This document shows positions 10,321-22,878 of a stretch of DNA of 64,000 bases, piece by piece. The notes under the pieces were generated by a model. The model was not told where the DNA came from and searched no databases. It worked only from the letters and a program-made list of their open reading frames with translations. This DNA is from Oryza sativa Japonica Group (lineage: Eukaryota; Streptophyta; Magnoliopsida; Poales; Poaceae). Location: assembly GCF_034140825.1 (NCBI RefSeq), contig NC_089037.1, forward strand, positions 965,501-1,029,500, written 5' to 3'. Numbering within the stretch: the stretch's first letter is position 1; every line of letters begins with the position of its first letter. The translations under genes were made by a program, and so were the position numbers.

Positions 10321-10884
10321 GTCGAGTTTTCCGTCGAGAAGTGCGATGGAACTTTGTGCCGGCATCATCGGTGCTACTCTTGTCTTTGGCCGTGATCCTC
10401 TCAACAAAAGGGCAGGGTCTTCGTCGCCAAAAATTCTATCTGGATCTGGTCAATCAACCAGGAGATTAATCACCGATCGAATCGATCTACAACCAGCTTG
10501 TTACCGTCAATTTTACCTCTGTCAGTGAGATCAAATCCGTCGCTACAATGCTGCCATATCTGTTGGTCCGTCGGTTTCGTCACCAGGGCATGATTTGAAG
10601 CAATCAGCAAGCAGCCGCCGCCGAAATCATGCGAAGATCACCGTCGGTTGAGCCTGTACATCACCAAGTCAATACTGCTCGGATACGTACGGCAAGACAC
10701 AAAGTCCAGGATACAAATTAAATATACCTGGTCAAATCTGTGGTCAAGGAAATTAATCCATACACAAATCAGCTATTACATGCACAAAGTGGTCTCCAAA
10801 CTAATCCGTGCATGTGCTACCGACGATTACATGTCTACACGGCTGCATGACACGGCTGCATGCTACGGTTCATCCATTCACAGG

Positions 10885-11730
10885 CCTCGAATCAAAGCCG
10901 CCTTCGTCGCTGCCGATTGGTTTCATCGCCTCCACGGTTGGTGTGCGCCGCTGCCGTTGCTGATGGCGATATCGTCTTCACCGCCGGCCTGCCTCCGTCG
11001 CCGCCTATTGGTGTCTTCGCCTATATGGTTGGTTGGTCACACCACCGTTGTTGGGCGTCTACGTCTTCACCGCCGGCATGCCTCCGTTGCCGCCGAGTGG
11101 TGCCTCCGCCTACACGGTTGGCCTATTATGCCGCCGCTGTTGGGCGTCCACGACTTCACCGCCGGCCTGCCTCCGTCGCCGCCGACTGGTGTCATCGCCT
11201 ATACGGTTGGTCGGTCACACCACCGTTCATGGGCGTCCATGTCTTCACCGACCGGCTGGCCTTCGCCGCCGCCGACTGGTGTTTCCGCCTGCACGGCTGG
11301 CCTATTATGCCGCCGCTGTTGGGCGTCTACGACTTCACCACCGGCCTGCCTCCGTCGCCGCCGACTGGTGTCCTCGCCTATACGGTCGGTTGATCACACC
11401 ACCGTTGATGGGCATCGTCATCTACACCGCCGGCCTGCCTCCGTCGCCGCCGACTGGTGTCCCCGCCTATACGGTCGGTTGGTCACACCACCATTCATGG
11501 GCGTCCACGTCTTCACCGACCGGCTGGCCTTCGCCGACTGGTGTTTCCGCCTGCACGGCTGGCCTATTATGCCGCCGTTGTTGGATGTCTACATCTTCAC
11601 CGTTGGCTCACCTTCGTTGCCGTCGACTGGTGTTTCCGCTTACACGGCTGGCCTATTATGCCGTCGTTAGTGGGCATCTTCGCTTTCACCGTCGACCGCC
11701 TTCGTCGCCGCCGACTGGTGTCTTCATTGT
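10885..11730 (+). repeat. Alternating ~90-bp tandem array inside the LTR element (array 1)
   Basis: About nine units share CCGCCGACTGGTGT, a C(T/G)(A/G)CACGG or TATACGG word and (G)TCTTCACC. Two subtypes occur: one with GGCCTATTATGCCGCCG and one with GGTCACACCACCGTT. The units mix rather than repeat uniformly. Because the period is close to a multiple of three and stops are rare, long open frames appear in several frames at once. Confidence 0.85.
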
Positions 11731-12514
11731 TATTGATGGACGACTTTGTTCCCACATTGGCCACTTCTGCCATCACCAAGGGGAATATTACAAAGCTAAG
11801 TCATCATTTATTTTATTCTTTATATGATATTTTTCCTTTTCCTCTGCCTCACTACACCAATTGGTCTTCCATTGAGTAGTAAGTCGGGGGCTACAGATGT
11901 TATATCATATTTTTCATAATATTTATCTTGATTGCTTGCGACATAATCTGAGTACAAAAGTACCTATCGAGTTATGGAGTTCTATCTTCCTATGCTTTCC
12001 GTTTGGTTTGCCAATGGATAGTTGCCTTTAGGCCGATTCCTAGCACCCGGGGGCTCGTTGGATGGACCGAGTAACGCAAGGTGCTAAGTATTATTCGGAA
12101 TAAATCAAAAGCATAGAGATAAGATAATTTATTTTCTGCTCTTAATAATTGCAAAAGTACCCGAGTAGTAAACTCCGATCCGTGAAACTTTGTTCCATTA
12201 ATGACGAACTCATGTCACTCATATGCATGTTTGGGAAGTGCTTAGGCCGACTCCCAGTGCTTGGTGGCTATGACTAGTCGGGCAGAGTGTTTAAACGTAA
12301 TGAGTCATCTGCTCGGGGAAATCAAAATTAACAAGAGAAGAAATACGTATTTATAAACTGTTTGATTTTTTCTCGAGTATTATATTTATATCAGATACTA
12401 CTCATCCTATATGTTTGTTCTGCAGGATCCAGATCCAGATATGCATAAAAGGGATTCATGGCTTTAAGCTTATCTCTTACGCTCCAGGAATGGATCAGTC
12501 AGAACATCACCACC

Positions 12515-13110
12515 GGCTCGCCTCGACCGCCGCCGACTGGTGTTTTCGCCTGCACGGCTGGCCTATTATGCCGCCGTTGTTGGGCGTCTACGTCTTCACC
12601 GACCGGCTTGCCTTCGCCGCCGCCGACTGGTGTTTCCGCCTGCACGGCTGGCCTATTATGCCGCCGTTGTTGGGCGTCTACGTCTTCACCGACCGGCTTG
12701 CCTTCGCCGCCGCCGACTGGTGTTTCCGCCTGCACGGCTGGCCTTTATGCCGCCGTTGTTGGGCGTCTACGTCTTCACCGACCGGCTTGCCTTCGCCGCT
12801 GCCGACTGGTGTTTCCGCCTGCACGGCTGACCTTTATGCCGCCGTTGTTGGGCGTCTACGTCTTCACCGACCGGCCGCCTCGTCCGCCGCCGACTGGTGC
12901 TTCCGCCTGCACGGCTGACTTATTATGCCGCCGTTGTTGGGCGTCTACGTCTTCACCGACCGGCCGCCTCGACCGCCGCCGACTGGTGTTTCCACCTGCA
13001 CGGCTGGCTTATTATGCTGCCGTTGTTGGGCGTCTACGTCTTCACCGACCGGCCGCCGCATCCGCCGCTGACTGGTGTCACTGCCTGCACGGCTGGCCTG
13101 TTATAACGCC
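12515..13110 (+). repeat. Homogeneous ~89-90-bp tandem array inside the LTR element (array 2)
   Basis: Seven units; the GACTGG word ends at 12540, 12630, 12720, 12809, 12897, 12986 and 13075, so spacing is 88-90 bp. Unit core: CCGACTGGTGTTTCCGCC, CTGCACGGCTGGC, TTATGCCGCCGTTGTTGG, CGTCTACGTCTTCACCGACC. It is a homogenised derivative of one subtype of array 1. Degenerate units continue to about 14470. Confidence 0.92.
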
Positions 13111-14859
13111 AACTGATGCTACCTTCTTCACGGCTGGCTACATCGCTGTCACTACTAATAGGCATCAGTATCTTCAACACAAGCTGCCTACGTTTGCCAT
13201 GGCTGCCGACTGGTTTCTTCACTTCCATGGCTGCATGATTCTGCCAGTGTTGATTGGCCTTATCTTCTTCACCGCCGGTCGTCTCGTCTGCTGCTGACTA
13301 GTGCCCTCACCTCTACGTCTGGTTTATACAGCTACCACTACTGATGGACATCATCGTCTTCCGTTGCCGACTGGTTATGCCGCCGCCGACTAGTGCTTTT
13401 ATCTTCACAAATGCGCGTCTTCGCTACCAGTTTGCTTCTGTTGCCGCCGACTCGTGTTCACTTCATCACGGCGATGCAACTTTGTCATCATGGTGGAGCG
13501 ACTTCATCTTTATTATCTTCGGCACTGGCAAACTCTATTGCTGCTACTTCGCAAGTTTTACTACTTCACCAACCACGACGTCTTTGTGAACCTCGACATC
13601 TCGGCATGCAATGCCATGATATTTTACTACAACAAGTGACTCTCCAATATTCAGGATTTCTACTTGGACACCTTCAACACATATCTTCAATCAAGCAATG
13701 ACTACTCGACGACAAGAAGCTATAATTCTCGACTCTATGTTCAGTTGTTTCCCAACTAACCAAAGAGTCGGGGGCTACACAAATATAAGGCTCAACATTT
13801 GATAAATTTTATGTCAAGCTGAAGAAATCAATTAATCAGCCAATGAGTCAACTCCAGGAGTCATTATCTTCATCTTTGCTTCGGAACAGACATTCTACTT
13901 CAACAACTTCAAATATTTCGGTTTAGACGAGTTGGGCAACAACATCAACTCTCCTCCAATTATTTGTCTTCACGGTTGGCCTACTACGCAACTGCCGATA
14001 GAGGATCTCATCGTTATCATCGGCTGCTACATCGCTATTGACTGGATCACCGACATCGTCATCTTCATCAACATCTTGTTAAGCCTCTTCAACATAGCCT
14101 ACTCTGCTGCCGTTGATGGGAAACTTCGTCATCATAGTCGGCTATCTCTGTTGCCGCTAATCATCATTACCGTCGGATGCGTTTGTCGCCGCCGATTATT
14201 TTCTTCATCTTCATGATTGGTGGATTTCGCCATCACCGTTGATGCGCGTCTACGTCTTCATCGTCGGTTTGCTTTTGTCACCACCGACTGTTCTTTTGTT
14301 GTTGTTGGGCGCCTACATCTTCACTGCTAGCTGACCTGACTGTTGCCGACTGGTTTCTTCGCCTCCATGGTTATGCAACTTCATTACCTTTGATTGGTGT
14401 CACTGTTTTTACTACCACTGACATCTTCCGTTACTTCTGATGAGCAATTTCGTCTTCATGTTGGTCATTTCATCTCCATGCCGACTGCGTCAGCTATTGC
14501 CAATAGACAATTTTGACTATGACAGAAGGACAAGCTATATGCTCAGGGGCTCATCAACTCAAGCGTGAGGATTATATCTCCAATTTGGACTTGTTCCGGA
14601 TACATTCCACATGGATTCATAGTCATGAGTCTATTTTCTATGCTCAAAGACTGGACCAATTATTATTCCCCGTAAGGGCTATCAACCGAATACTTGCGCC
14701 AGTCGGGATTCAATTATTATATTTATTTTGGAGTATCCCATAAGGGATAATCATTCAGATCAGAAGCTATTCATATGAGCTACACTTGGTCTATATTACC
14801 CGGAAGATTTATTACTCGGGAGCATGTTACATGCGTCATCCTTTAAAGGGTGTCGAAGG

Positions 14860-15420
14860 CATATTTTTTGGCCTAGGCCTAATATGTCTGCAGCCCATAT
14901 TTTCAGGTGTGGCCTGTCACGTTCTTTTAGGGACTTAGGCACTTTTCGCTTAGGCCAAAGTGCGCGTGATCAAGTGCCCAATACCTTAAAATCCTTTTAT
15001 ACCGCAGTTACTCGACTTTTTAGGAGTTGGTACAATGCATCTTAAAAGGTGTCAAACAGTAAAGCTTTATATAGCTGCCCCGCTGACTTTTTAATATAGT
15101 CATGGTGCTGTTTGGGTTTTTAAGCAATTGATTGGATACAATATCGTTGCTTTTTGCCACGTAAGTGTGTATTTTTATTGACCAATATTATGGCTTAGGC
15201 TGATTATATATTGTGGTCATTTTTCAGGCGGTTGGTAAATCCTTTATGAGTTTATTTACTCGGATTTTATACCACATATGCCATATATTTCCAGGTGTGG
15301 TAGAACCATGTGTCTTCTAGGGACTTAAGCACATCTGTTAAAGCAGTGTGCGCATGGCGTATGCCCAATACTTTGGAAATTTCTTTATTCACAACATACA
15401 AGCTTTTTTATAGCTGTTTT
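14860..15420 (+). repeat. Second, diverged ~390-bp repeat in the LTR element
   Basis: A block with CCATATTTTCAGGTGTGG, then TAGGGACTTAGGCAC, GTGCGCGT and TGCCCAATAC near 14893-14990 recurs in diverged form near 15283-15380. No coding sequence was recognised. Confidence 0.6.
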
Positions 15421-15827
15421 GCTATGTGAATTTTCAATAATGTAGCCAACTTTAGGTTACACTCATCATATTTTACAAAGCAGTCGGTATATCACTCGGA
15501 TCATGTTATTCAGGGATTTACACCGCATATGCTACATATTAATATCAAGTCGCTTGGTTAACTATAATTATCGAAGCCACTCGGTTGGTTGGATTATTTA
15601 TTCCTTGACTATATGCTTGGTTTGTTCACTTAACCGCATAGTCGAGGGCTACACCTATTAGGTGCATCTAGTCGATGCACCTGACTTTATTTTTCAGCCC
15701 TCCACAGTCTTCAGATTTGGTAAAAGTACTCGGGAGACCATGGCAAAGATGATTGAAGTACTCGGCTTTGGAGTAATCTGGTTCGAGAGAAGATTATCTT
15801 TTCGACTGTGAAGGTCTCAGGGGCTAC

Positions 15828-16265
15828 TGTGGAGATTATGGGTACCCCATACCCACACGGCATGGTTATCCGACTAGTTATAGGGGATAACTTATATATA
15901 TGAAATATGTAACAGATCATGACTTGGGTATTACGTTTCCCTGTATATTATGGAACGGCCTAAAGTCCTGGTTTGATAAGATTGTAAAGTAGATTTAGGA
16001 AACCGATACCGTATTGGTTAAGGTTTCTATCTTGTAACCCTGCCCCCCAACCTATATAAGGAGGGCAGGGAGCCCCTCTAGGGGCATGAGACAACCTGAT
16101 CGTCAGATCAATACACACCCGGCGGATTCAAATCCCCAAACAGGAGTAGGGTATTACCTCTCATTGAGAGGGCCTGAACCTGTCTAAATCCTTTGTCTCT
16201 GCATCCATCCACTTTAGGTCCCGTACGCTACCCCCTTTTATTATTGCCGAATTCATGTTTCGACA
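15828..16265 (+). repeat. 3' LTR
   Basis: 438-bp copy of the 5' LTR, identical by eye except for a single base. Followed at once by the AAGAG target duplication. Confidence 0.95.
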
Positions 16266-16469
16266 AAGAGCGTGGCATTCTATTTCTACTCTCTTTTTAT
16301 GTTTTCATGTTCGTCTGAGAATTCTGCGTTCAAAGCCGATTACAACGTCCAGGCCCACAGGTCGCTGATCTGCGGCCCGTCAACCTGTACGGTATAGGCC
16401 CAAGAGATAGCGATCAGTCCTGGGCTCCGTCTCAAAAAGGCTCACTAACTACTACTCCGTACTGTATAA

Positions 16470-16671
16470 GGCTGCGTTCGGAGTCTCTCCCTCGTTTTTT
16501 ACGCGCACGATGTGTTTTTTAAAAAGTTTATATACAAAAGTTACTTTAAAAAATTATATTAATCTATTTTTTAAAAAAATAGTAAATATTTAATTGATCA
16601 AGCGCTAATCGCTGCTCCGTTTTCCGTGCGAGCCCAACCCTCACTCCTGATTCTCCTGAACGCAGGAGCCC
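16470..16671. mobile_element. Possible MITE upstream of the kinase gene
   Basis: GGCTGCGTTCGGAG at the left and CTGAACGCAGGAGCCC at the right form an imperfect inverted repeat around an AT-rich core with TTTTTTAAAAA runs. The flanks are TAA and TTA, so no exact duplication is seen. It sits within 130 bp of the kinase start codon. Confidence 0.45.
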
Positions 16672-16795
16672 TTAATGGAAGAGAGACACAGCGAATGTAC
16701 ATTTGCAGATAAGACCCTATGTTATTTCGTGGCAAGCCAACCGCACCGCGGCGCGCGGCGAACTCGGTGTGCAGAAAGCGAGCGCGACGGACGAG

Positions 16796-19700
16796 ATGGC
16801 AAACGTGGCGCTGCTGTCCGCCGCCTCGCCCTCCACCTCCTCCGCCGCTCCCCGGCTCCGCCACGTCGCTCGCCGTCGGCCGTCTCGCCGCTCCGCCTGC
16901 CCCCGAAGCGCGGCCTCCAGGCTCTCCATCAGTAAGCCCCGCCTCCCCCCGGTTCCCTACCTCACCTCTTCACTTGGCTCGCCATTCTACTTGTGCGCCC
17001 AAATTTTCCAGTTTAGATTCGCCGGGCTCGTGTATGGATGTATTGTCGATTCTAGACTAGTGCTGGTTCTGGTGAGGAGATGCGAACTCCAGTATTCGAG
17101 ATGAAGTGAGGGCCTCAGGATTTGGATAGGGGACTGGGTTTACTCGGACGGAGCAGTCGCAAGTAGTATAGTGGTGGGGTGGTGGCTGTTGATTCCAGTT
17201 TCCATGGGTAGTTTAATGGCATTGCACAATTACAATACTGTAATAGCTGTAGATGTTATGCACCATGTTGTTTTGTTCTTGTTTCCCTCTTAGCCGGATT
17301 TGCACGAATTTGCCAGTGGCTGCATTGGGCGAGGATCCAATCAGGCAATGGATTCTAACTGAAGGGAAGGCCACGAAGATCACCGGGGTCAGTTCCATCG
17401 GCGGTGGCTGCATTAACTCTGCTCAGTGCTACAAGACCGATGCCAGTTCCTTCTTTGTGAAGACCAATGGGTGTGCTAACTTCCTCTTTGAATCAATGAT
17501 GTCTTTGGAGTTGCACGATTAGTCATGGTCTGGGTTTTATAGTGGCAATGACAGAAAATGTACATTTCATTATGTGCCAGGCGTATTGGTCCATCTATGT
17601 TTGAAGGGGAGGCTCTTGGTTTGAAGGCCATGTATGACACAAATTCAATCCGTGTTCCATTGCCATACAAGGTTAGTAAAGGTTTTTCCTCTAAATAAAA
17701 AGGGGTTAGTAAAGGATCAGATGCATGAACAAGTGTGTTTTTTTCCGTAATGCATAGAACAGCACAGTACATTGCATGTAAGCACATGAGTGGTTTTATT
17801 GTCCTACACATACACGATGGATGTATATCCATGATTTGTTAATATCCAGACCTAACTAAGAGTTCTACTTGTTTGTTTTATTCCATTGTCTAAAAAAAAA
17901 ACTAAGAGTTCTACCATTTTATTAGCATCAAAGTACATGTTTCTAGTTCTTCTCATGTGAATATTGATATGTGTTACATCATCTTGGGTGCCTGGTATTT
18001 GCTGATTGGACTAGACTTGACAGGCAACCAGTTACATAGATGGCTCAGGCTGTGTAGGCATATACTATGTTGTTTTTTCACCAGTTACCTTAGTCAGCTT
18101 CTTTTTCTTCTTCAGAGGACTTAAGCTTCTTCAGTTTTTATTTCTTATTTATTATGTCCCTGTTGCTATAGGTTGGGTCATTACCAACTGGTGGTTCTTT
18201 TATAATCATGGAGTTTATTGAATTCGGTTGCTCTAGAGGTGACCAGGTAAAGTTATGCAAATATAGTTCGGATTGCTACCTTTTCCTAAAATCCTTTGAG
18301 GTTAACAAACCATTTGTTTTCAGTCAGCTTTGGGAAGGAAACTAGCTGAAATGCATAAAGCTGCCAAATCTGACAAGGGCTATGGTTTCTATGTTGACAA
18401 TACAATTGGAAGGTACCATATCCCTTATGTCTGCACACTATAAGTTTCGTGAAACATGGTATATCAATCAAGTTTCCTTGCAATATCTATCTTGAGCTTT
18501 TCTAATCATCCTTTTTACTGTAGCACTCCGCAAATTAACACTTGGACTGCCGACTGGATTGAGTTTTATTCAAAGCATAGATTGGGCTTCCAATTAGAGT
18601 TGATAACCCAACGATTTGGAGATTCGGCAATATATGATAAAGGTGCGTGGGGAAAGGACAACATATAAATCAAGCACCCGTGTTCTCATCTTTTGTATGA
18701 GATACTCTAATATGCTTGCCATTTTTCTGTTGGTTCGTGGTCCTTCATCTTTGCCAACTTATGCTCCTTAAGTACAGGTCAGCGATTGATCGAGAATATG
18801 CATCCACTTTTTGAAGGCGCTGTTATGGAGCCATGCTTGCTTCATGGGGATCTATGGAGTGGAAACATAAGTTCTGATACTAATGGTGAACCTGTTATAT
18901 TGGACCCAGCTTGCTACTGTGAGTAATATTCATTGTTCCTTGTTTCGAATTCCAGAACCATGGTTATGGATTGGAATGGTATTTTCTTAATGAAGAAGTA
19001 TTTCCTGGAGTACATTTTTCTATTTTTGTGAGAATCATGATCATTTGTTGCATTAGCAGTAAAGTGGGTTTCTTATTATTTTGTCTTCAAAGGCAAATAT
19101 ACATTGTATGCTTCTGAAAATAATTTCGTGTTACCTATGGCACATCAACTTTTTTGTGTTCATGTTGATATGCCTGGATTACTGGTTGTCTTATCTATGG
19201 CACATCATGACCAGTAGACAATTCGTTAACAGAAACTTATTGCTGTTTAACTGCAGATGGCCACAACGAAGCGGAGTTTGGTATGTCATGGTGCGCTGGA
19301 TTTGGGGGGGAATTCTATAGCTCCTATTTTGAGGTATTCACTTTCTTGTTCTGTTCCATGTATTTGTTTTATGCACCAGCACTTCAGATTAAGAGTGAAT
19401 TTCATAATCTGAAATGCTGAAACCCATCCACTTTGTTGATTATTTGTTACATTTCAGAGTTTCTCTATAGTTGCCTTTTGTTTGCCTATAAAGCTAGCAA
19501 ACCTGCAGGATGGACCTGAAAAACTGTAGTAAGAAGGTTCCTTGGGATAGGTCTGACAGGACAATAGGAATAGTAACACTTACTGGCTTAATTTACACTA
19601 GCACGTTATTTGCTGGCCAATTTGTACATAATATAATACATTATATATCCAATCAATATATGTTATCATTTGGACCAACCACAAACTACGTAAATAATTA

Positions 19701-20298
19701 TCTTTGTCTAGTGATTAACATTTTCTAGACCTTGACAACAAACATAGGGGCTACCTTTTCGACTTTTTTTAATAACATCATATATTTGGTTACAGGATTT
19801 ATAACTTGTAATTGTAGTAATAATAAAAAAAGACGTGAATAGTAGGGAAGGAAATATCAAATAATTAGAAGGGGTGAGGCTTCGAACTTGTAATTGTAGT
19901 AATAATCAAATAGTGCACCGCTTGGGAATCATTCCCACAAAATATCTCCTCAACCTCCAGCTTTCCTTCTAACTGCATTCTTGATGCAGCATGTGGTCAC
20001 AATTCTGTTTAGTGCCTCTCCCTCTCCCCTATCTATTTAATTATTGTGTCTTCTGTCGGATGGACTACAGATTACTCAATTCTTTACTACTAGTAGTATG
20101 GAAATTTGGAGGGTGTAAATGGGTAGTTTATGCTCTACTCTGCTGATTCAGGTGATGCCGAAACAGCCAGGCTTTGAGAAGAGGAGGGACCTGTATCTTC
20201 TGTACCACTATCTGAACCACTACAATCTTTTTGGCTCCGGGTACCGCTCATCAGCTATGTCCATTATCGATGACTACTTGAGGATGCTGAAGGCTTAG
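16796..20298 (+). CDS. Protein-ribulosamine/fructosamine 3-kinase, chloroplast
   Basis: ATP-dependent protein-repair kinase that phosphorylates ketosamine adducts (ribulosamine or erythrulosamine on lysines) so that they break down. Exons 16796-16931, 17317-17470, 17581-17671, 18172-18246, 18324-18412, 18524-18642, 18778-18918, 19257-19333 and 20152-20298 give 342 residues, all GT-AG. The first ~45 residues are Ser/Ala/Arg-rich, like a plastid transit peptide. The mature part starts near GEDPIRQW. Family motifs: SSIGGGCINSA (nucleotide-binding loop), FIIMEFIEF (hinge), the aminoglycoside-kinase-like catalytic loop HGDLWSGN at residues 244-251 (Asp246, Asn251), and the metal-binding ILDPA with Asp264. 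The end is DDYLRMLKA. Intron 8 (818 nt) carries a short direct repeat, AACTTGTAATTGTAGTAAT, near 19805 and 19887. Confidence 0.93.
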
Positions 20299-21054
20299 CT
20301 TCTTCCGTTTCCCTCTAAAGAGAATAGGATGAAGAAAAAGTACGTATATCTGACATTTTTCTTCTATATACTGTAGTCTCAGTATATATGTTTTGAATTC
20401 ATTATGACATCTTTACATCACCGTATCAACCGAAAGGTCCTCAAATCTGTAAATATCTTACTGTTGATCCACCGTGATCCTGTTTCCGGATGTGCTAGGT
20501 GTCGCGCAAGAGCAATGTATTCTTTCCTTTTTGTCATCTTTTTGTGGTGTGGACTATGATGATACTGGCGTCAGATGAGGAACGGGTCAACGTGACAACG
20601 ATCCTCTGACCTACTAATCTAGCCAGTCAACTTGGAATGACACTATGATAAGATGCACATGTGCTAGTTGGATATCCTTAACAACATATGTTAAAACTTA
20701 AAAGGCAATAATATCCTTTGCCCGCGCACTAGAGACATTTTTAACAACCCAAGTCCACCTAACGTGGCGCATCGCTATTCGACCCCCGCGTAAAGAGCAT
20801 CAAAAACTCTAGGCTTTGTTGCACCCTGTGCTCCCCAGCTAATCCCTAGCAAAGCAAGCAATCCCCAAACGCGTCTCTAATATTTTTCACCACCTAACTC
20901 CGCTGTTTTTAAACCCTCGTCACGAATCACGATCCTGCATGATCACTTGCATTTCATCTTTTCATGAACGTTTTTTTGTGCATGTTGTTTACTGCATTTT
21001 TCAGTTTCAGCTGTGTAGTAGCACACTCTGTTTGCTTCATCGTTTGTGTTCGAG
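20299..21054. other. Kinase 3' flank and ERF promoter
   Basis: Holds the 3'UTR of the kinase and the upstream region of the AP2/ERF gene. No further gene was seen. Core promoter elements were not convincingly identified. Confidence 0.4.
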
Positions 21055-21657
21055 ATGGATCGAGACGAGAGCTTGGGCACGCAGCCATTGACCGGGAGGC
21101 GGGTGCGCGCGGACACAAGGCACCCGGTGTACCGCGGCATCCGGCTCCGCAGCGGCAAGTGGGTCTCGGAGATCCGCGAGCCGGGCAAGTCCAGCAGGAT
21201 CTGGCTCGGCACGTACCCGACGCCCGAGATGGCCGCCGCGGCGTACGACGCCGCGGCATTGGCGCTGCGCGGCGCCGACGCCGCGCTCAACTTCCCCGGC
21301 ACGGCCACGTCGCGCCCGGCGCCAGCCTCCGGCTCCCCCGACGACATCCGCGCAGCGGCCGCGGCCGCCGCCGCGATGATCGGCTCCGGTCACCGTGGCA
21401 ACCAGCGCGCCGCCGACGCGAGCACGTCTCGCGCGGCGACGGCGGCGCCGGAGGCCGCCGTCGCCGCTGGGGCGGGCGATCAGAAGCGCGTCGTGGACGA
21501 GGACGACGTCTTCGAGATGCCGCGGCTGCTGGTGAGCATGGCCGAGGGCTTGATGATGAGCCCGCCGAGGCTGAGCCCCTCGACGGACGGCGTCGGCGGC
21601 GTGTCGCCGGAGGACGACGAGGACGAGGACGGCATGAGCCTGTGGAACCATTCCTGA
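21055..21657 (+). CDS. DREB-type AP2/ERF transcription factor
   Basis: Intronless, 200 residues. One AP2/ERF DNA-binding domain lies at about residues 24-84, beginning [20 protein letters not shown] and running through [19 protein letters not shown] to ALNFPG. Within it, KWVSEIREP has Val and Glu at the two positions (14 and 19) typical of the DREB subfamily rather than ERF proper. A basic stretch ([11 protein letters not shown]) precedes the domain. The C-terminus is acidic (EDDEDEDG) and ends MSLWNHS, resembling the LWS-type motif of group III/A-4 members. The middle is Ala-rich low complexity. The start is the ATG at 21055; an in-frame GTG lies three codons earlier. Target genes and stress role cannot be told from sequence. 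Confidence 0.92.
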   Translation: MDRDESLGTQPLTGRRVRADTRHPVYRGIRLRSGKWVSEIREPGKSSRIWLGTYPTPEMAAAAYDAAALALRGADAALNFPGTATSRPAPASGSPDDIRAAAAAAAAMIGSGHRGNQRAADASTSRAATAAPEAAVAAGAGDQKRVVDEDDVFEMPRLLVSMAEGLMMSPPRLSPSTDGVGGVSPEDDEDEDGMSLWNHS

Positions 21658-22410
21658 AATGGGCTTACGGGTGCATAGCATTTGCAGGAGGACACCATGT
21701 ATTTTCCATGTGTTCGTATGAATTCTGTGCCTACGTACAGTACGTACTCGGCACGTATGCGAGATAGGAACAGAGCAGAGCAGGATACTGAATTTTATCG
21801 TAGTTGTCCTGTTACGTGTATACGGTATATATGGTCACTCCACTGATGTATAAGCCATCCGTAGACGAATTATGGCTGAAAACGATGCCCCTGACACAAA
21901 ATTCGTACCGCATTTGGCAGGATTTTTCTTTCCGGGGACGAGAGATCACTATCAAAGATTAGGAGTAAATGCGATGGGATTTTCCCTTAAATGAAATGTT
22001 GTGACTGAAAATGGCAATACGCTGGTTGTAGTTGCACGTACATAAATGAAATGTGCCATTCAGAATCTGTCCTTGGAATCGAGGGCATCAAACATTATGG
22101 GTTCAGTTTCTGTTAACTAGGACAGGATTCTCGCACTTTAATTTGGGTCTTAGAAATGTAGTGTGGTAAGAGAGTGAAAAAATACAGATGAAGATTGGTG
22201 CCAAAATGAGTGAATGATACAGGATAAATCCCTAGGTTGTGTTATCTAAACAAGTGTTTTGTGTGACACCACTTGATATACCGACAAATCTTTCCTCGCT
22301 ACAAGTAATATGGTTGCACCGAAGCATTTCCACATCAAAGGCCTAAAAAGAGAAATATATACAAAGTGCGTAACAACCAAAAGTCATGCACATATGTAAG
22401 AGCACTCTCT
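21658..22410. other. ERF 3' flank
   Basis: Likely 3'UTR for the first 200 bp, then AT-rich intergenic DNA. No gene or clear repeat was recognised. Confidence 0.4.
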
Positions 22411-22420
22411 AAGTCACTAG

Positions 22421-22878
22421 GGGCATTATTATGCTTTACCTTTTCACTGCAGGAACCTGGGCCATTTGGCTTACGAGGAATGACTAGGTGTGCAATAACA
22501 AACTGATGTCTAATGTCATTAATTTACCTTACAAAGTTATTTCGTTTTTCTACAGTGGAGAAATATGATCCCAGTGAAACTGAGGGGTGATTTGAAGTCA
22601 GCAAGGGAATCACTGTTTAATTGCCAGTATCCAAGAAACAAGAGGCAAGAGAACCAAGCAACAGATGATGCTTTGTGATAGGATCTGAGATAGTTCTGTT
22701 AGCTTTCATCTTTGTTTGCCTCACACCACTGGCTTGTTAGTGTCGTGCCAGCGGCGTTGGGCCTGACTTGCCTTTTGCTTGACTAGTTGGCTGGAGTCCC
22801 CAGCAGTTTGTCTGTTTTCTGATTTTTGTACAGTACTCTTATATTTTCAGTAAAGCTGGGCACGATCCTTTTCTCTAA
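22421..22878 (+). mobile_element. 5'-truncated LINE fragment
   Basis: A 458-bp insert lies between direct repeats AAGTCACTAG at 22411-22420 and 22879-22888. The left part can encode TWAIWLTRND, resembling the C-terminal zinc-binding region that follows plant LINE reverse transcriptases. The right end, TAAAGCTGGGCACGATCC followed by TTTTCTCTAAA, looks like a LINE 3' terminus. Too short to be active. Confidence 0.68.

Larger units (their letters stand above)
9859..16265 (+). mobile_element. Non-autonomous LTR retrotransposon, structurally whole and young
   Basis: A 6,407-bp element with two 438-bp LTRs (9859-10296 and 15828-16265), TG...CA ends, and the 5-bp target duplication AAGAG at 9854-9858 and 16266-16270. 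A primer-binding-like segment (TTGGCGCGCCAGGTAGGGG) follows the left LTR by one base, and a purine-rich tract ending AGGGGCTAC precedes the right LTR. The interior has no recognisable gag or pol; it is tandem and degenerate repeats, so the element must rely on proteins from a partner. By eye the LTRs differ at one base of 438. At the commonly used grass rate of about 1.3e-8 per site per year, that suggests insertion within roughly the last 0.1 My. Gypsy-type affinity is likely but unproven. Confidence 0.93.

Noticed and set aside
12515-13110. CRISPR-like regular repeats
   Set aside because: Units are contiguous without unique spacers and lie in a plant LTR element.
10648-13297. Long open frames (up to ~340 codons) of Pro/Arg/Ser-rich protein in several frames
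   Set aside because: They follow the ~90-bp tandem units of the LTR element in three frames at once and match no gag, pol or host family; an artefact of a stop-poor repeat.
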